Shown here in pieces: positions 41,103-50,230 of a DNA stretch of 64,000 nucleotides (positions within the stretch are counted from its first letter, which is position 1; each line of letters begins with the position of its first letter). The notes under the pieces were generated by a model. It was given only the letters and a program-made list of their open reading frames with translations. It did no database searches and was not told where the DNA came from. Position numbers and translations under genes: made by a program. The DNA comes from Chryseobacterium sp. ON_d1 (GTDB taxonomy: Bacteria; Bacteroidota; Bacteroidia; Flavobacteriales; Weeksellaceae), in the NCBI RefSeq assembly GCF_006829085.1, contig NZ_BJTC01000009.1, positions 186,001 to 250,000 of the forward strand, in the 5' to 3' direction.

Positions 41103-43967
41103 CTAGTTGGCAGCTCCTGCTTTTACCGTCACAGTTTCTACCTTTTTAGCCTCTTCTTTTTTAGCATTTTCCCATCCGTCTTCCGGCATCAAAGTCGCTA
41201 CAATTCTACTTTTTGTAAGGTATTTTTTAGCAACATCCTGAAGGTCTTTTACTGTAAGCGCTTTTACTTTATCCTGATAATTCAAGATATCGTACTTATC
41301 ACTTCCGTCCAGTTGATTCTTGGCAATAGCATTCATCCAGAACATATTATCTTTCAGTTCTGTTTTATTGTCATTGTATTCTCCTTCCTTGTATTTGTCA
41401 AGATCTTTCTGCTCAGGTCCTTTATCAATCAGTTTCTGAAGCTCAGCAATAGCGCTTTTCGTAAGCTTCTCAGCATTCTCAGGGCCACAAGGGAAGCTGA
41501 TGCTGAAATTGTAGGAATTGTAAGGAATTTTATTCATTCCTCCTCTTGCTCCTCCGCCATAGATGCCGCTTTCATCTTCTCTCAGTTTTTCGATCACTTT
41601 GATGGTTGCCACTTCTCCAAGAGCTGATAAAGCCAATGCTTCTTTTTCATTATAAGGAGCTTCTCCTGCATAAGAAATGGTTACCATACTCTTCGGATCT
41701 TTACCTTTTTTATACACCTTGGTATAATCTCCGGTCATCTGTCTGTATCCTGTATCTTTGAACATACCAGCCTTTCCTGATGAAGGAAGACTTGCAATGT
41801 ACTGCAGCACCTGGTCTTTGAATTTCGCTTCATCAATATTTCCTACAAAATAAAAATGGAAGTTTCCTGCATTGGCAAATTTTTCTTTATAGATATCATA
41901 TGCTTTTTTATAATCGGTGTTCGCCCAATCTTTCTCCATTGGGAACAGACCTATAAATCTAGGGTTTTTCTGATTCATGAATTTGGCATGTTCGCTCGCA
42001 AAATAAGTCTGTGGATTAGACAAAAGATTATTCAGCATGGCAGACTGCTTTTCTTTATAAGCATTGAAAGAAGCAGGATTATAGTTCAGATTTGTAAAAT
42101 AGGCATACATAAGTTCCATCGCTGTTCCCAAATCTTTTTGGGTAGTCCTTCCGGAAACCCCTTCAAAGAGAGCAGTTACCATTGGATTCACGTTTACTTG
42201 TTTACCGGCAAGATAATTGGTAAGATCTGCTTTGGAAAATCCACCAACACCAGCTTCTGACAATGCTGAGAAAGCAAACTGCGTTTTATTAAAATCAGCA
42301 TCAGGAATAATAGAATTTCCGCCTAAACTTCTCGCTGTAAATACAATCTCATCATCTTTAAAATCTGTTTTCTTGAAAGTTACTTTAGCCCCGTTGCTTA
42401 AAGTCCAGGTTGTTGTCCCTAATTTGGCATCCGTTTCTGTTTTCGCAATTTTCCCTTCAGATTTGAAAGGTTTTACTAAATTTTTAATGGTAGCCTTTTC
42501 TTCATAAGGTTTAAGATCTGCCATTTTCACTGCATCAAATGTATTCAGAACCATTGCTTCTGTAGGCATGGTTATATTGTCTTTTTTAGGGCCGGTGATC
42601 ACAATTACCCTGCTGTCATCCTTCACCATTTTCTTGATGACTTCGTTGGTCTGCGCCAGGGTAACAGACGGTAAGAAAGATTTGGTATCTTCATATTCCC
42701 ACGCAATTCCAGGAATCGGCTCCTGTTCCAGGAAGTTTCTTACATACTCTCCTACCAGCATATCACTTTCTGTTTTATCTCTGTTGTTATAAGATCTTTC
42801 AAGGTTGGAAAGGACCTGAGATTTTGCTCTGTCGAGTTCAGATTGTGTAAAACCGAATCTTTTGGCTCTTTCTACTTCCTCTAACAGAACTTTCAATGCA
42901 TTCAGCTGATTTCCTTCTTTTACCATGGCAAACCCCTGGAAGGCTTCTTTGCTTCTTGCATACGTTCCTCCGTGATATACTGATCCGAAAGTAAACGGTG
43001 GATTTGTAGAATTGATCAGTTCTCTCAATCTGTTATTCAACATTGTGGTTGAAAGGTTTTCTATAAGGCTCTGATTGTACTGTTCAATTGTTACATCCGG
43101 TTTGTAGGCCTCAGCATCTTTCATGATAAACTGTACCATAGAATTGGTAGCATCCGGATCTGTTTCAATAGCTACTAAAGTTTCTTTGTGATTGGGAAGA
43201 TCAAAAGATTTTCTTTCTCTTGGATTTGAAGGATTTTTATATTTACTGAAATTATCCTTGATCTTTTTTTCGATCTCATCTACATTGATATCTCCTACTA
43301 CGATAATCGCCATCAGATCCGGTCTGTACCAGTCCTGGTGGAATTTTCGGATCACATCGGGTTTGAAGTTTTCCAAAATTTCTTTTTTTCCGATCGGCAG
43401 CCTTTCTGCATATTGTGATTTGTACAAAAACTTCGGAAGATATTTATCCATCATCCTTTTATCTGCTCCAAGCCCCAATCTTAATTCTTCCAGCACAACT
43501 CCCCTTTCTTTATTGATCTGTTCATCAGAAAGTGTTGCATTGAATGCCCAGTCTTCCATTACTTTCAGTCCGGCATCCAGATTTCCGGGTTTATCTAAGG
43601 GAACCGGAAGCATATAAACCGTCTCGTCAAAGCTTGTATATGCGTTAAGGTGCTGTCCGAATTTCACTCCGATAGATTGCAGGAAGTCAACCAGCTTATT
43701 ATCCGGAAAGTTTTTAGTTCCATTGAAGTTCATGTGCTCCATAAAATGGGCCAATCCTCTTTGATTCTCATCCTCAAGAATGGAGCCGGCATTGATGGCC
43801 AGGCGGAAATCCACCTTTTTCTCAGGTAATGTGTTTTTTTTGATATAGTACTTCATTCCGTTGGAAAGGGTACCGATTCGCACGGAAGGATCCACCGGAA
43901 TGTTCTGTGCAAAGGCATTCGAGGACATCAGAAAGATGACCGCAAATGAAGATAATACTTTTCTCAT
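41103..43967 (-). CDS. M16 family zinc metallopeptidase (two-domain, pitrilysin-like)
   Basis: 954 residues, signal peptide 1-20. The inverted zinc motif HFMEH is at residues 74-78 (HxxEH), with the distal Glu in NKERGVVLEELRLG (about 155). The C-terminal half (about 510-930) is a second M16 half lacking the zinc motif, so the protein forms the full clamshell in one chain. It likely degrades peptides in the periplasm. It is monocistronic; no regulation is seen. Confidence 0.93.
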   Translation of the reverse strand: MRKVLSSFAVIFLMSSNAFAQNIPVDPSVRIGTLSNGMKYYIKKNTLPEKKVDFRLAINAGSILEDENQRGLAHFMEHMNFNGTKNFPDNKLVDFLQSIGVKFGQHLNAYTSFDETVYMLPVPLDKPGNLDAGLKVMEDWAFNATLSDEQINKERGVVLEELRLGLGADKRMMDKYLPKFLYKSQYAERLPIGKKEILENFKPDVIRKFHQDWYRPDLMAIIVVGDINVDEIEKKIKDNFSKYKNPSNPRERKSFDLPNHKETLVAIETDPDATNSMVQFIMKDAEAYKPDVTIEQYNQSLIENLSTTMLNNRLRELINSTNPPFTFGSVYHGGTYARSKEAFQGFAMVKEGNQLNALKVLLEEVERAKRFGFTQSELDRAKSQVLSNLERSYNNRDKTESDMLVGEYVRNFLEQEPIPGIAWEYEDTKSFLPSVTLAQTNEVIKKMVKDDSRVIVITGPKKDNITMPTEAMVLNTFDAVKMADLKPYEEKATIKNLVKPFKSEGKIAKTETDAKLGTTTWTLSNGAKVTFKKTDFKDDEIVFTARSLGGNSIIPDADFNKTQFAFSALSEAGVGGFSKADLTNYLAGKQVNVNPMVTALFEGVSGRTTQKDLGTAMELMYAYFTNLNYNPASFNAYKEKQSAMLNNLLSNPQTYFASEHAKFMNQKNPRFIGLFPMEKDWANTDYKKAYDIYKEKFANAGNFHFYFVGNIDEAKFKDQVLQYIASLPSSGKAGMFKDTGYRQMTGDYTKVYKKGKDPKSMVTISYAGEAPYNEKEALALSALGEVATIKVIEKLREDESGIYGGGARGGMNKIPYNSYNFSISFPCGPENAEKLTKSAIAELQKLIDKGPEQKDLDKYKEGEYNDNKTELKDNMFWMNAIAKNQLDGSDKYDILNYQDKVKALTVKDLQDVAKKYLTKSRIVATLMPEDGWENAKKEEAKKVETVTVKAGAAN

Positions 43968-44072
43968 GGTATTTGATTTTATTTACACGCTAAAAGTATC
44001 AATTATTCACAAGGTGAAGAAATTGCACAATTTATTTCATAGTTAAATTTGAGTTAAAAATATTAATATATT

Positions 44073-44100
44073 AAAAAAACCGGGTAATTCCCGGTTTTTT
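44073..44100 (-). terminator. Terminator of the LolA-like lipoprotein-sorting gene
   Basis: Reverse-strand stem ACCGGG/CCCGGT (44079-44084 with 44090-44095), 5-nt loop, extended by A/T runs. It lies about 20 bp past the stop at 44119. Confidence 0.85.
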
Positions 44101-44118
44101 ATATCTTAAAAAGAGTTT

Positions 44119-44805
44119 TTATTTAAAATCTGCATCCGTAACTCCGGAGTTGATCACCACTTTTGTCGTTTTAATTGTCATTTTCTGACCTCCGCCTTCA
44201 GCGTCTACTTCTGCAGGGAACTGTATTCCGTCTACAGTCATATAACTTTTGATGGTAGCATTTCCTTCTCCGGCATCTGTTTTATATAAAAGTCCGGTTC
44301 CTGCATCAAAATAAAACTTTCCTTTATCAGAAGACAGTACATTATAGTCTTTTCCGTTTAATTTTTCTGTTGATACAGTCTGAAAATTAGAAGCATCAAA
44401 AGCTAACGCATCAATGGGTTTTCCTTTTTTCAGGTCAGCAATCTTGTCAGCAGGAATATCTGTTTTAGTTCCCATCTGATCAAAATACCCTTTCTCTCCG
44501 TCAAACAGCTGAATCATTTCTTTCCCCATGAAAGATTGTACAGATTTGAATTTATTTCCTAATTTCTTTGTAGTCATTTGAATTTCCATTCCCTGCACAC
44601 CAACCGTATTATCAGTAATCGTAGATTTTACAGCGTCCAGTTTATCTTTCCCACCTAATGCTTTGAAATAATTATCAACAACTTCTTTAGGTGTCAGTTT
44701 TGATTTTACAGCTTCTGTTTTAGCAGATGCAGCTCCCTTTTTCTGAGCTGCTGCAGGTACTGAGAAAAGTACAGCACAAAAAAACGGAATGATGATCTTT
44801 TTCAT
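44119..44805 (-). CDS. LolA-like outer membrane lipoprotein-sorting family protein
   Basis: 228 residues from the ATG at 44805 (MKKIIIPFFCAVLFSVPAAA, signal peptide ending AAAQ). The frame is open for another 58 codons upstream, but that part is low-complexity intergenic sequence. After a Lys/Ala-rich linker, the body has beta-strand repeats (MTTKKLGNKFKSVQSFMGKE, YFDAGTGLLYKTDAG) as in LolA/LolB-fold proteins. It would be a periplasmic lipid- or lipoprotein-binding protein; function unproven. Upstream gap 44806-44940 holds ATGA-type low-complexity repeats. Confidence 0.8.
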   Translation of the reverse strand: MKKIIIPFFCAVLFSVPAAAQKKGAASAKTEAVKSKLTPKEVVDNYFKALGGKDKLDAVKSTITDNTVGVQGMEIQMTTKKLGNKFKSVQSFMGKEMIQLFDGEKGYFDQMGTKTDIPADKIADLKKGKPIDALAFDASNFQTVSTEKLNGKDYNVLSSDKGKFYFDAGTGLLYKTDAGEGNATIKSYMTVDGIQFPAEVDAEGGGQKMTIKTTKVVINSGVTDADFK

Positions 44806-44859
44806 ATTTATAATAAAGTTTAAAAAGTAAATATAGGAATATTGGCGGACATACAAATA

Positions 44860-44935
44860 AATAATGAGTAATGAATGATCAATGATGAATGGTAATTGAT
44901 AAGTACCTGGTGATGATAACTGATTAATTTTAAGG
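44860..44935. repeat. Low-complexity ATGA-rich intergenic repeat
   Basis: Degenerate tandem runs of TAATGAATGATCAATGATG type. Similar short stretches occur at 52170-52190 and, in a related form (ACAATGTAAAAAGTA), at 49564-49578 and 60172-60186. Confidence 0.55.
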
Positions 44936-44951
44936 TATAGATATATAATAA

Positions 44952-44976
44952 AAAACCGCCAAAAAATGACGGTTTT
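44952..44976 (-). terminator. Terminator of the trigger factor gene
   Basis: Reverse-strand stem AAAACCG/CGGTTTT (44952-44958 with 44970-44976) with further G-U-containing pairs inside, then a T tract on that strand. Confidence 0.75.
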
Positions 44977-44999
44977 CAAATATTTATATCCGGATATAA

Positions 45000-46334
45000 T
45001 TACTTCTTAAGTTCTTCTAAAAATTCGTCGTGAGAAATTTTAGTTTCTTTTTTACTTGCTTTTTCAAGAATTACATCTTTTAGTTTAGCCATAGCTACTT
45101 CAGAAGAAATTTGTCTTACCTGCTCCTGATCTTTCAGCATTTCAACAGCATATTTCTGGATCTCTTCATCACCTAAGTGGTGGATTCCGTAGATTGCCAA
45201 CTGATTTTTTACCAGCTGCTCAGCCTGAGCCAATACGTCAGCATAATCAAGGTTGATTTCGTTCTCAGTCATCAATTTACCTTCAATGATCTGATATTTC
45301 AACTGGTTTTTCTCAGCTTCAAGAATTTCTTTAGCCTGCTCTTCAGACTGAATGTTCTGGTTAGAGAATAATAACCACTTCACTAAGAATGATTCAGGAA
45401 GTTTCACTTCTTCTTTCTCAGTCACCTGTTCCAATACTTTATTCACAAAGTGAACATCAGCATTCTGTTGGAAATACTCATCCAATTCAGTTTTCACTTT
45501 ATCTTTAAGCTCTTCTTCAGACTTGATATTTCCTTCTCCGTATACTTTATCGAATAGATCCTGATTAAGCTCAGCTAAGTTTAATGAATAGAAATCTTTT
45601 ACTTTTACTTCTACTTCATTGTGGTGTAGGTGTTCAACTTCTTCTTTGCTGAATCCTAATTCTTTAGCTAATTCTTCGTCACCTGCAAGCGTTTCTTTTG
45701 TTACTTTTACAGATCCATCCATTTTCAAACCTTTTACCAATTTGAAAGCTTCTTTGTTTTCAGCGGTAATAGTAAGGTTTTTTGGGTGGTGGTGGTGCTC
45801 TCCTTCAGCATCTTCTTCCACAACCTGAGAAACTTCTAAAGCAATGTAAGAATCTTTAGTGATTTTATCTTGAGGAACCTGCTCAGCGAAACGCTTCTGC
45901 ATGTTTTCAATACTCTTACCGATTTCTTTGTCAGAAGCTTCTACTTTGTAGTGAGGAGCTTCATATTTAGCTAAATCTATAGTGAATTCAGGCTCAAATC
46001 CTACTTCAAAAGCAACTTCTAATTGATCAGCATTGTAATCTAATTCGTTTACGGGCTGAGGAATAGGCTGACCAACTAATCTTAATTTGTTTTCATTAAC
46101 ATAGTTGTTCAATGCATCAGAAACCTGTCTGTTGATTTCTTCAAATGCAATACCTGCTTCATATTGTTTTTTAACCATACTCAAAGGCACTTTCCCTTTT
46201 CTGAATCCAGGAACTTGCGCATTTTTAGCATAATTAATCAACTGCTTCTCTACTTTTTCTTTGTAGTCAGATTTTTCCAATGTTACTGTAAGCAATGCAC
46301 TTACGTCATCATGGTTTTGTGCGGTAACCTTCAT
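45000..46334 (-). CDS. tig: Trigger factor (ribosome-associated chaperone, prolyl isomerase)
   Basis: 444 residues. The N-terminal ribosome-binding domain contains the signature NAQVPGFRKGKVP (about 38-50; GFRxGKxP). The middle PPIase domain is degenerate, as is usual in Bacteroidota; the C-terminal chaperone domain is all-helical (about 280-444). It contains a His-rich insert, EGEHHHHPKN (about 175-184). It binds at the ribosome exit and holds nascent chains. A TATTTTTG -7 box lies about 28 nt upstream. Confidence 0.93.
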   Translation of the reverse strand: MKVTAQNHDDVSALLTVTLEKSDYKEKVEKQLINYAKNAQVPGFRKGKVPLSMVKKQYEAGIAFEEINRQVSDALNNYVNENKLRLVGQPIPQPVNELDYNADQLEVAFEVGFEPEFTIDLAKYEAPHYKVEASDKEIGKSIENMQKRFAEQVPQDKITKDSYIALEVSQVVEEDAEGEHHHHPKNLTITAENKEAFKLVKGLKMDGSVKVTKETLAGDEELAKELGFSKEEVEHLHHNEVEVKVKDFYSLNLAELNQDLFDKVYGEGNIKSEEELKDKVKTELDEYFQQNADVHFVNKVLEQVTEKEEVKLPESFLVKWLLFSNQNIQSEEQAKEILEAEKNQLKYQIIEGKLMTENEINLDYADVLAQAEQLVKNQLAIYGIHHLGDEEIQKYAVEMLKDQEQVRQISSEVAMAKLKDVILEKASKKETKISHDEFLEELKK

Positions 46335-46429
46335 TATTGATTAAAATTTTAGGTTGCAAAAATAGGAATTTTTTATGAAAATCACCCATTTAAAATCAAC
46401 TTATAACGCCAAAAATTGTTAAATAAAAA

Positions 46430-46451
46430 ACCGCCGGATTATTCCGGCGGT
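46430..46451 (-). terminator. Terminator of the lipoprotein/TonB cluster
   Basis: ACCGCCGGA (46430-46438) pairs with TCCGGCGGT (46443-46451), 4-nt loop, T run on the reverse strand. It lies 20 bp past the lipoprotein stop. Confidence 0.9.
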
Positions 46452-46470
46452 CCAAACAAGATTAATTGTC

Positions 46471-47043
46471 CTAATTACTTAGGTTGTATTTTGCCTCAGC
46501 GTCGGTTTCTCCTCCTACGACGCTTCCCCAGGCAGTACCTGATTTAGCATCGTTTACACTTTGAGGAGAGTGAATAAGCGTCAGTTTTAAAAACGGAGCC
46601 GTTCCGTCAACAGCTTTCACGACAGTCCATTTGGTTCTCAATCCAACTCTTTTCCCATCACTTCTAAGATCGCTGCCATCTACTCTTTCTACGGTAATAT
46701 TGGATTTTGGAAAATCAAAAATTAAAAAATGTTCGTTTTTAGCATCAATGATCTCCTGGGTAGCATCTTCATTTCCGTTTCTGAATTTTGCCTGAACAGT
46801 GTAAGTCTTACCATCTGTAAGCGGAATAGTAGGCGTTCCTCCCGCTCCGATACTGTAATCATAACTTTGAGTGGTTCCTGCTGCATCATCAGTTACCAGT
46901 AACACGATATTCGTAAGTTCTTCCTGAGGAAGGTCATCTTCTTCTGCAGAACCGTTTCTCTGACAAGATGTAACAGCAGTAACAGTGATGAATAAAACAG
47001 CTAATAATTTGATAATATTTTTAGTATTGAATAGTTTGTTCAT
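46471..47043 (-). CDS. Exported lipoprotein of unknown function, partner of the TonB receptor
   Basis: 190 residues. Signal peptide ending in the lipobox TAVTSC (Cys27), so a lipid-anchored protein. The mature part is beta-rich (two Ig/transthyretin-like halves: IVLLVTDDAAGTTQSYDYSI and FLKLTLIHSPQSVNDAKSGT). It starts 51 bp after the TonB receptor stop on the same strand and shares its terminator. Receptor-lipoprotein pairs of this type often serve metal or cofactor uptake. No family recognised. Confidence 0.82.
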   Translation of the reverse strand: MNKLFNTKNIIKLLAVLFITVTAVTSCQRNGSAEEDDLPQEELTNIVLLVTDDAAGTTQSYDYSIGAGGTPTIPLTDGKTYTVQAKFRNGNEDATQEIIDAKNEHFLIFDFPKSNITVERVDGSDLRSDGKRVGLRTKWTVVKAVDGTAPFLKLTLIHSPQSVNDAKSGTAWGSVVGGETDAEAKYNLSN

Positions 47044-47093
47044 TGTTAAGAATTTAAAATTGTGAAATTTTGATTAAATGTTTTTTGAAATCT

Positions 47094-49478
47094 TTAGAAT
47101 CTGTATCTAAAGTTTAAAATAAAGTTTCTTCCTGCCTCATCTGCAAAGAATCTCAAACGGTTCAGATACTCTCTGTATGAAGTATTGAAAAGATTGTTTA
47201 CGATGAGTCCCGCAGAAAGGTTTTTGCTGATGTTGATTCCCGTTTGGATATTCCAAAGTGAGTATCCGTTTGGCGGCGTACTGAAATCGATTTCCTTATC
47301 CACCAACTCACCATTCACAAAAAGCTCCAATGGTGCATTTCGGATCGGGAATCTGGTTTGTTTTAAAAATGTCTGGTTTTCAACAGTGAAATAGAAGCTG
47401 TTCCATTCCTGCTTTTTAAACTGTAATGCATTGGAAAAATTTGGAGGCATCATCAGAATCAACGGCTCGTTATGGGTATCGTCCTGCCCGTATACGTAGC
47501 TTCCTTTTCCTACATAAGTAAGGTCATCCGTAAGTTTCCAGTTGATATCCAGATCCACTCCATACATTTTTGCATCAATCTGCTGATATACCCATTCCGG
47601 GAATACCCCTCTGATTGTTCCTTTGATCCCAACGGGAATTTCATTAATGAAGTTTTTAGTGATGAAGAAATATGGGTTTACAGAAACATTCAATCCTTTT
47701 AAAACATTGAATTTTGAGTCTACATTTAAATTAAACTGATGTCCCTGCTCATTTTTCAAGCCCATGTATCCGGTTTCAATAATACCTGCAGAATGGTGCA
47801 GCCCGTCTGAAAATAATTCAGCAACATTCGGAGATCTTCCCACTTTTGCATAATTAAATTTCAGATCAAAATTGGCATTGGGACGGTATTCCAGCCCTGC
47901 ATTGAAAGAGACATTATTATAATTAAGCTGAGGGCGTGTCAAAACTCTGTTCTGATCTGTTTTCACATAGAATTGTGGATAAGCATTGGCATATAACTGA
48001 TCCCAGTCACTTTTATCATACCATTTGGTTACATCATAACGGGTGAAGTCATATCTCGCTCCTGCTTCAAAATTGAATTCAGGTGAAATTTTATATTTAA
48101 AAACAGAATAAGCACCTGCCGAATATTTATCATAATTCGGGATCAGACGTCTCGCTTTTGTTGCCGGATCTGAATAATTGTTTTGAAACCCTGCATCAAT
48201 TCCGGTTTCCAAAGACCACTTTTCTCTCTCTAATAAATCATTAATATTGAACTGGTGCGTCATCAACGCCAAATCCAGTGAAGGGGTATCATTTAAATCT
48301 CCTCTTCTTATATCATATTCCTGTCTGTGGTTGTACTGATAACTGTACGTAGCAGACAATTTCCCTATATTTTCAAATCTCTTGAAAGCAGAAACTTTTG
48401 CAATATGATGTTCAATAACCTGTCTTGGGTTATCAATATCATAACTGAATTTTCCTGAATAGATTGGAGGATTGGCATTCATCGCCCTGTCATAATCTTC
48501 AGAGGTGGAAACGTGTGAGTCTCTTAAAATTCCTATATTCTGGTTTGTCAGATAATAATCAAAAGAGATCCCTCTTTCATAGGTATTATTCTGAACAGTG
48601 AAATTGAAGGAAGAAAAATCCATTCCTGTATTTTTCAGATTATAATTGGGTGCACTCTGGTCTCCCAGTTTCTTGATGCTTCCGCCAGATTTTACAGCCC
48701 ATCCGTTTTTCCAGACTTTAGCAACATCTACATCAAGCCCAAGACCTCTTCCGTTGGAAATTCCGGTAAGACCGACTGAGCCTTTGATAGTATCCTTTTT
48801 GGGGAAAATTTCCGGCTCCATTACCACGACTCCACCAATAGCATCACTTCCATATTTCAAAGCAGAAGCTCCTTTGATTACATCGATATGCTGAAAATTA
48901 TTAATATCAACATTCGGGGCATGTTCCACTCCCCATTCCTGCTCAGCAAGGCGTACTCCATTGTTCAGGATGCTGATTCGGCTTCCATACAGCCCGTGAA
49001 TAACAGGTTTTGAAATATTATTCCCGGTTTTCAAAGCCGTCACTCCTGAAATTTTAGATAATAAATTCCCCAGATTATCCGTAGAGTTTTTCTCTATATC
49101 AGATTTATTGAGCGTTTTCACTACCAGTGAACCGTTGTTTTTATGACTTCCATGGATGGTAACGGTTTCAATATCTTTGACATGATGTTCCAGGGTAATG
49201 ACCAACTGAACATCCCGATCAACTCCTATATTTTCAGTATAATCATTGCAATCAGGATGTTGTGCAATGAGCGTATACTTCCCTGCAGGAATTTTGTCAA
49301 AAGAAAATTTACCTTTCTTGTTTGTTTTGGCTGTAAAGTTTCCGATTTTGATGACTGCATTTTCCAGCATGGTCTTATCATGAAAATCCTGAACGGTTCC
49401 CTCTACAGTATATGTTTTTTGTGCACTTGTAAATACTGATCCGCAAAAGATCAGCAGCAGGCAATATATCAATTTCAT
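47094..49478 (-). CDS. TonB-dependent receptor with carboxypeptidase-like N-domain
   Basis: 794 residues from the ATG at 49478 (MKLIYCLLLIFCGSVFTSAQ, signal peptide); the frame is open 13 codons further without a signal. Domains in order: carboxypeptidase-regulatory-like domain (about 22-95), plug (about 110-225, with GNNISKPVIHGLYGSRISIL), and a 22-strand barrel ending in NFILNFRYRF. The motif NNGVRLAEQEWGVEHAPNVD is like that of ZnuD/heme-type receptors. With its partners it likely imports a metal or metal complex; zinc is a guess. Confidence 0.9.
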   Translation of the reverse strand: MKLIYCLLLIFCGSVFTSAQKTYTVEGTVQDFHDKTMLENAVIKIGNFTAKTNKKGKFSFDKIPAGKYTLIAQHPDCNDYTENIGVDRDVQLVITLEHHVKDIETVTIHGSHKNNGSLVVKTLNKSDIEKNSTDNLGNLLSKISGVTALKTGNNISKPVIHGLYGSRISILNNGVRLAEQEWGVEHAPNVDINNFQHIDVIKGASALKYGSDAIGGVVVMEPEIFPKKDTIKGSVGLTGISNGRGLGLDVDVAKVWKNGWAVKSGGSIKKLGDQSAPNYNLKNTGMDFSSFNFTVQNNTYERGISFDYYLTNQNIGILRDSHVSTSEDYDRAMNANPPIYSGKFSYDIDNPRQVIEHHIAKVSAFKRFENIGKLSATYSYQYNHRQEYDIRRGDLNDTPSLDLALMTHQFNINDLLEREKWSLETGIDAGFQNNYSDPATKARRLIPNYDKYSAGAYSVFKYKISPEFNFEAGARYDFTRYDVTKWYDKSDWDQLYANAYPQFYVKTDQNRVLTRPQLNYNNVSFNAGLEYRPNANFDLKFNYAKVGRSPNVAELFSDGLHHSAGIIETGYMGLKNEQGHQFNLNVDSKFNVLKGLNVSVNPYFFITKNFINEIPVGIKGTIRGVFPEWVYQQIDAKMYGVDLDINWKLTDDLTYVGKGSYVYGQDDTHNEPLILMMPPNFSNALQFKKQEWNSFYFTVENQTFLKQTRFPIRNAPLELFVNGELVDKEIDFSTPPNGYSLWNIQTGINISKNLSAGLIVNNLFNTSYREYLNRLRFFADEAGRNFILNFRYRF

Positions 49479-49563
49479 TGTAAATAGATTGATTGCGTAC
49501 CTATCAATAAGGTACATTTTTCGTTAAAATTTGTGGGAAGGGTTTGTTTTAATTGTAGAATAT

Positions 49564-49725
49564 ACAATGTAAAAAGTAAAATGTATTGATGATGAGAAAT
49601 TAAAAATTAGTCACTGAAACCGTTAATAACAGCCGTTACCAAATGATTTCCAACAGCTTTAAACTTCGAACATCAAACATTAAACTTTAAAGTACAGAAC
49701 TTTAAACCCAATAAGAATCTATGAA
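49564..49725. other. Spacer between TonB receptor and small exported protein
   Basis: Contains the 15-mer ACAATGTAAAAAGTA (49564-49578), identical at 60172-60186, and no coding frame of note. The spacer of about 247 bp suggests that the receptor may have its own promoter. Confidence 0.4.
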
Positions 49726-50082
49726 TTATGAAAATGCGGGCGGTCCCCGAAGCTGAAAAGTGAATTTGGTCTGAGACCATATTTTCTCCTGAATGGCGAT
49801 GATTGGCTTTACTTCATGGCTGTAATGCTCAAAAGTAAAGTTGAATTCTTCAGGAGCCAGTGTATGTCCGGTCACCAAAAAGTGGCAGGCCAGACAGTCG
49901 CCAGCTTTCTCTTTAGTAACAGCCTTCGTCACCGTATTCTCCGTTTTTTTAAGATTAAAAGCCTTAAAATAGTCTACAGAATCGTGATGGTGAAAGCTTT
50001 GAGAAAGCAGCGCAAGGAAATATACTCCAAACAACAGCTTGGAGATAAAACTCTTTAAATTTCTGCTTTCTTTAATAATCAT
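49726..50082 (-). CDS. Small exported His/Cys protein ending RGPPAFS
   Basis: 118 residues. Hydrophobic N-terminus (about 16-28, LLFGVYFLALLSQ) then FHHHD, a CLACHF pair (about 72-77) and a second half with FEHYSHEV. The C-terminus RGPPAF is typical of small proteins found beside TonB receptors in Flavobacteria. The His cluster and CxxC-like pair point to metal binding in the periplasm. It is upstream of the TonB receptor in the same direction and may be part of the same uptake locus. No family name recognised. Confidence 0.7.
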   Translation of the reverse strand: MIIKESRNLKSFISKLLFGVYFLALLSQSFHHHDSVDYFKAFNLKKTENTVTKAVTKEKAGDCLACHFLVTGHTLAPEEFNFTFEHYSHEVKPIIAIQEKIWSQTKFTFQLRGPPAFS

Positions 50083-50188
50083 GGTTCAAAATTATGAAAA
50101 TAATTTAATTGTTTCCTTAAAGTTTTATTAAATTACTGTGCAACTACTGATAATAAGTAGAGATGAACAGCATTCTGTTACAAAAAAA

Positions 50189-50218
50189 ATGCTCCATAAT
50201 TTTTAATTTATGAAGCAT
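50189..50218 (-). terminator. Terminator of the ABC-F gene
   Basis: ATGCTCCATAA (50189-50199) pairs with TTATGAAGCAT (50208-50218), one G-U pair, 8-nt loop, then seven T on the reverse strand. Confidence 0.85.
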
Positions 50219-50230
50219 GTATATTTTTGA

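Noticed and set aside
44806..44979. 58-codon N-terminal extension of the LolA-like protein
   Set aside because: The extension is low-complexity intergenic sequence, and a clean signal peptide starts at the later ATG (44805).
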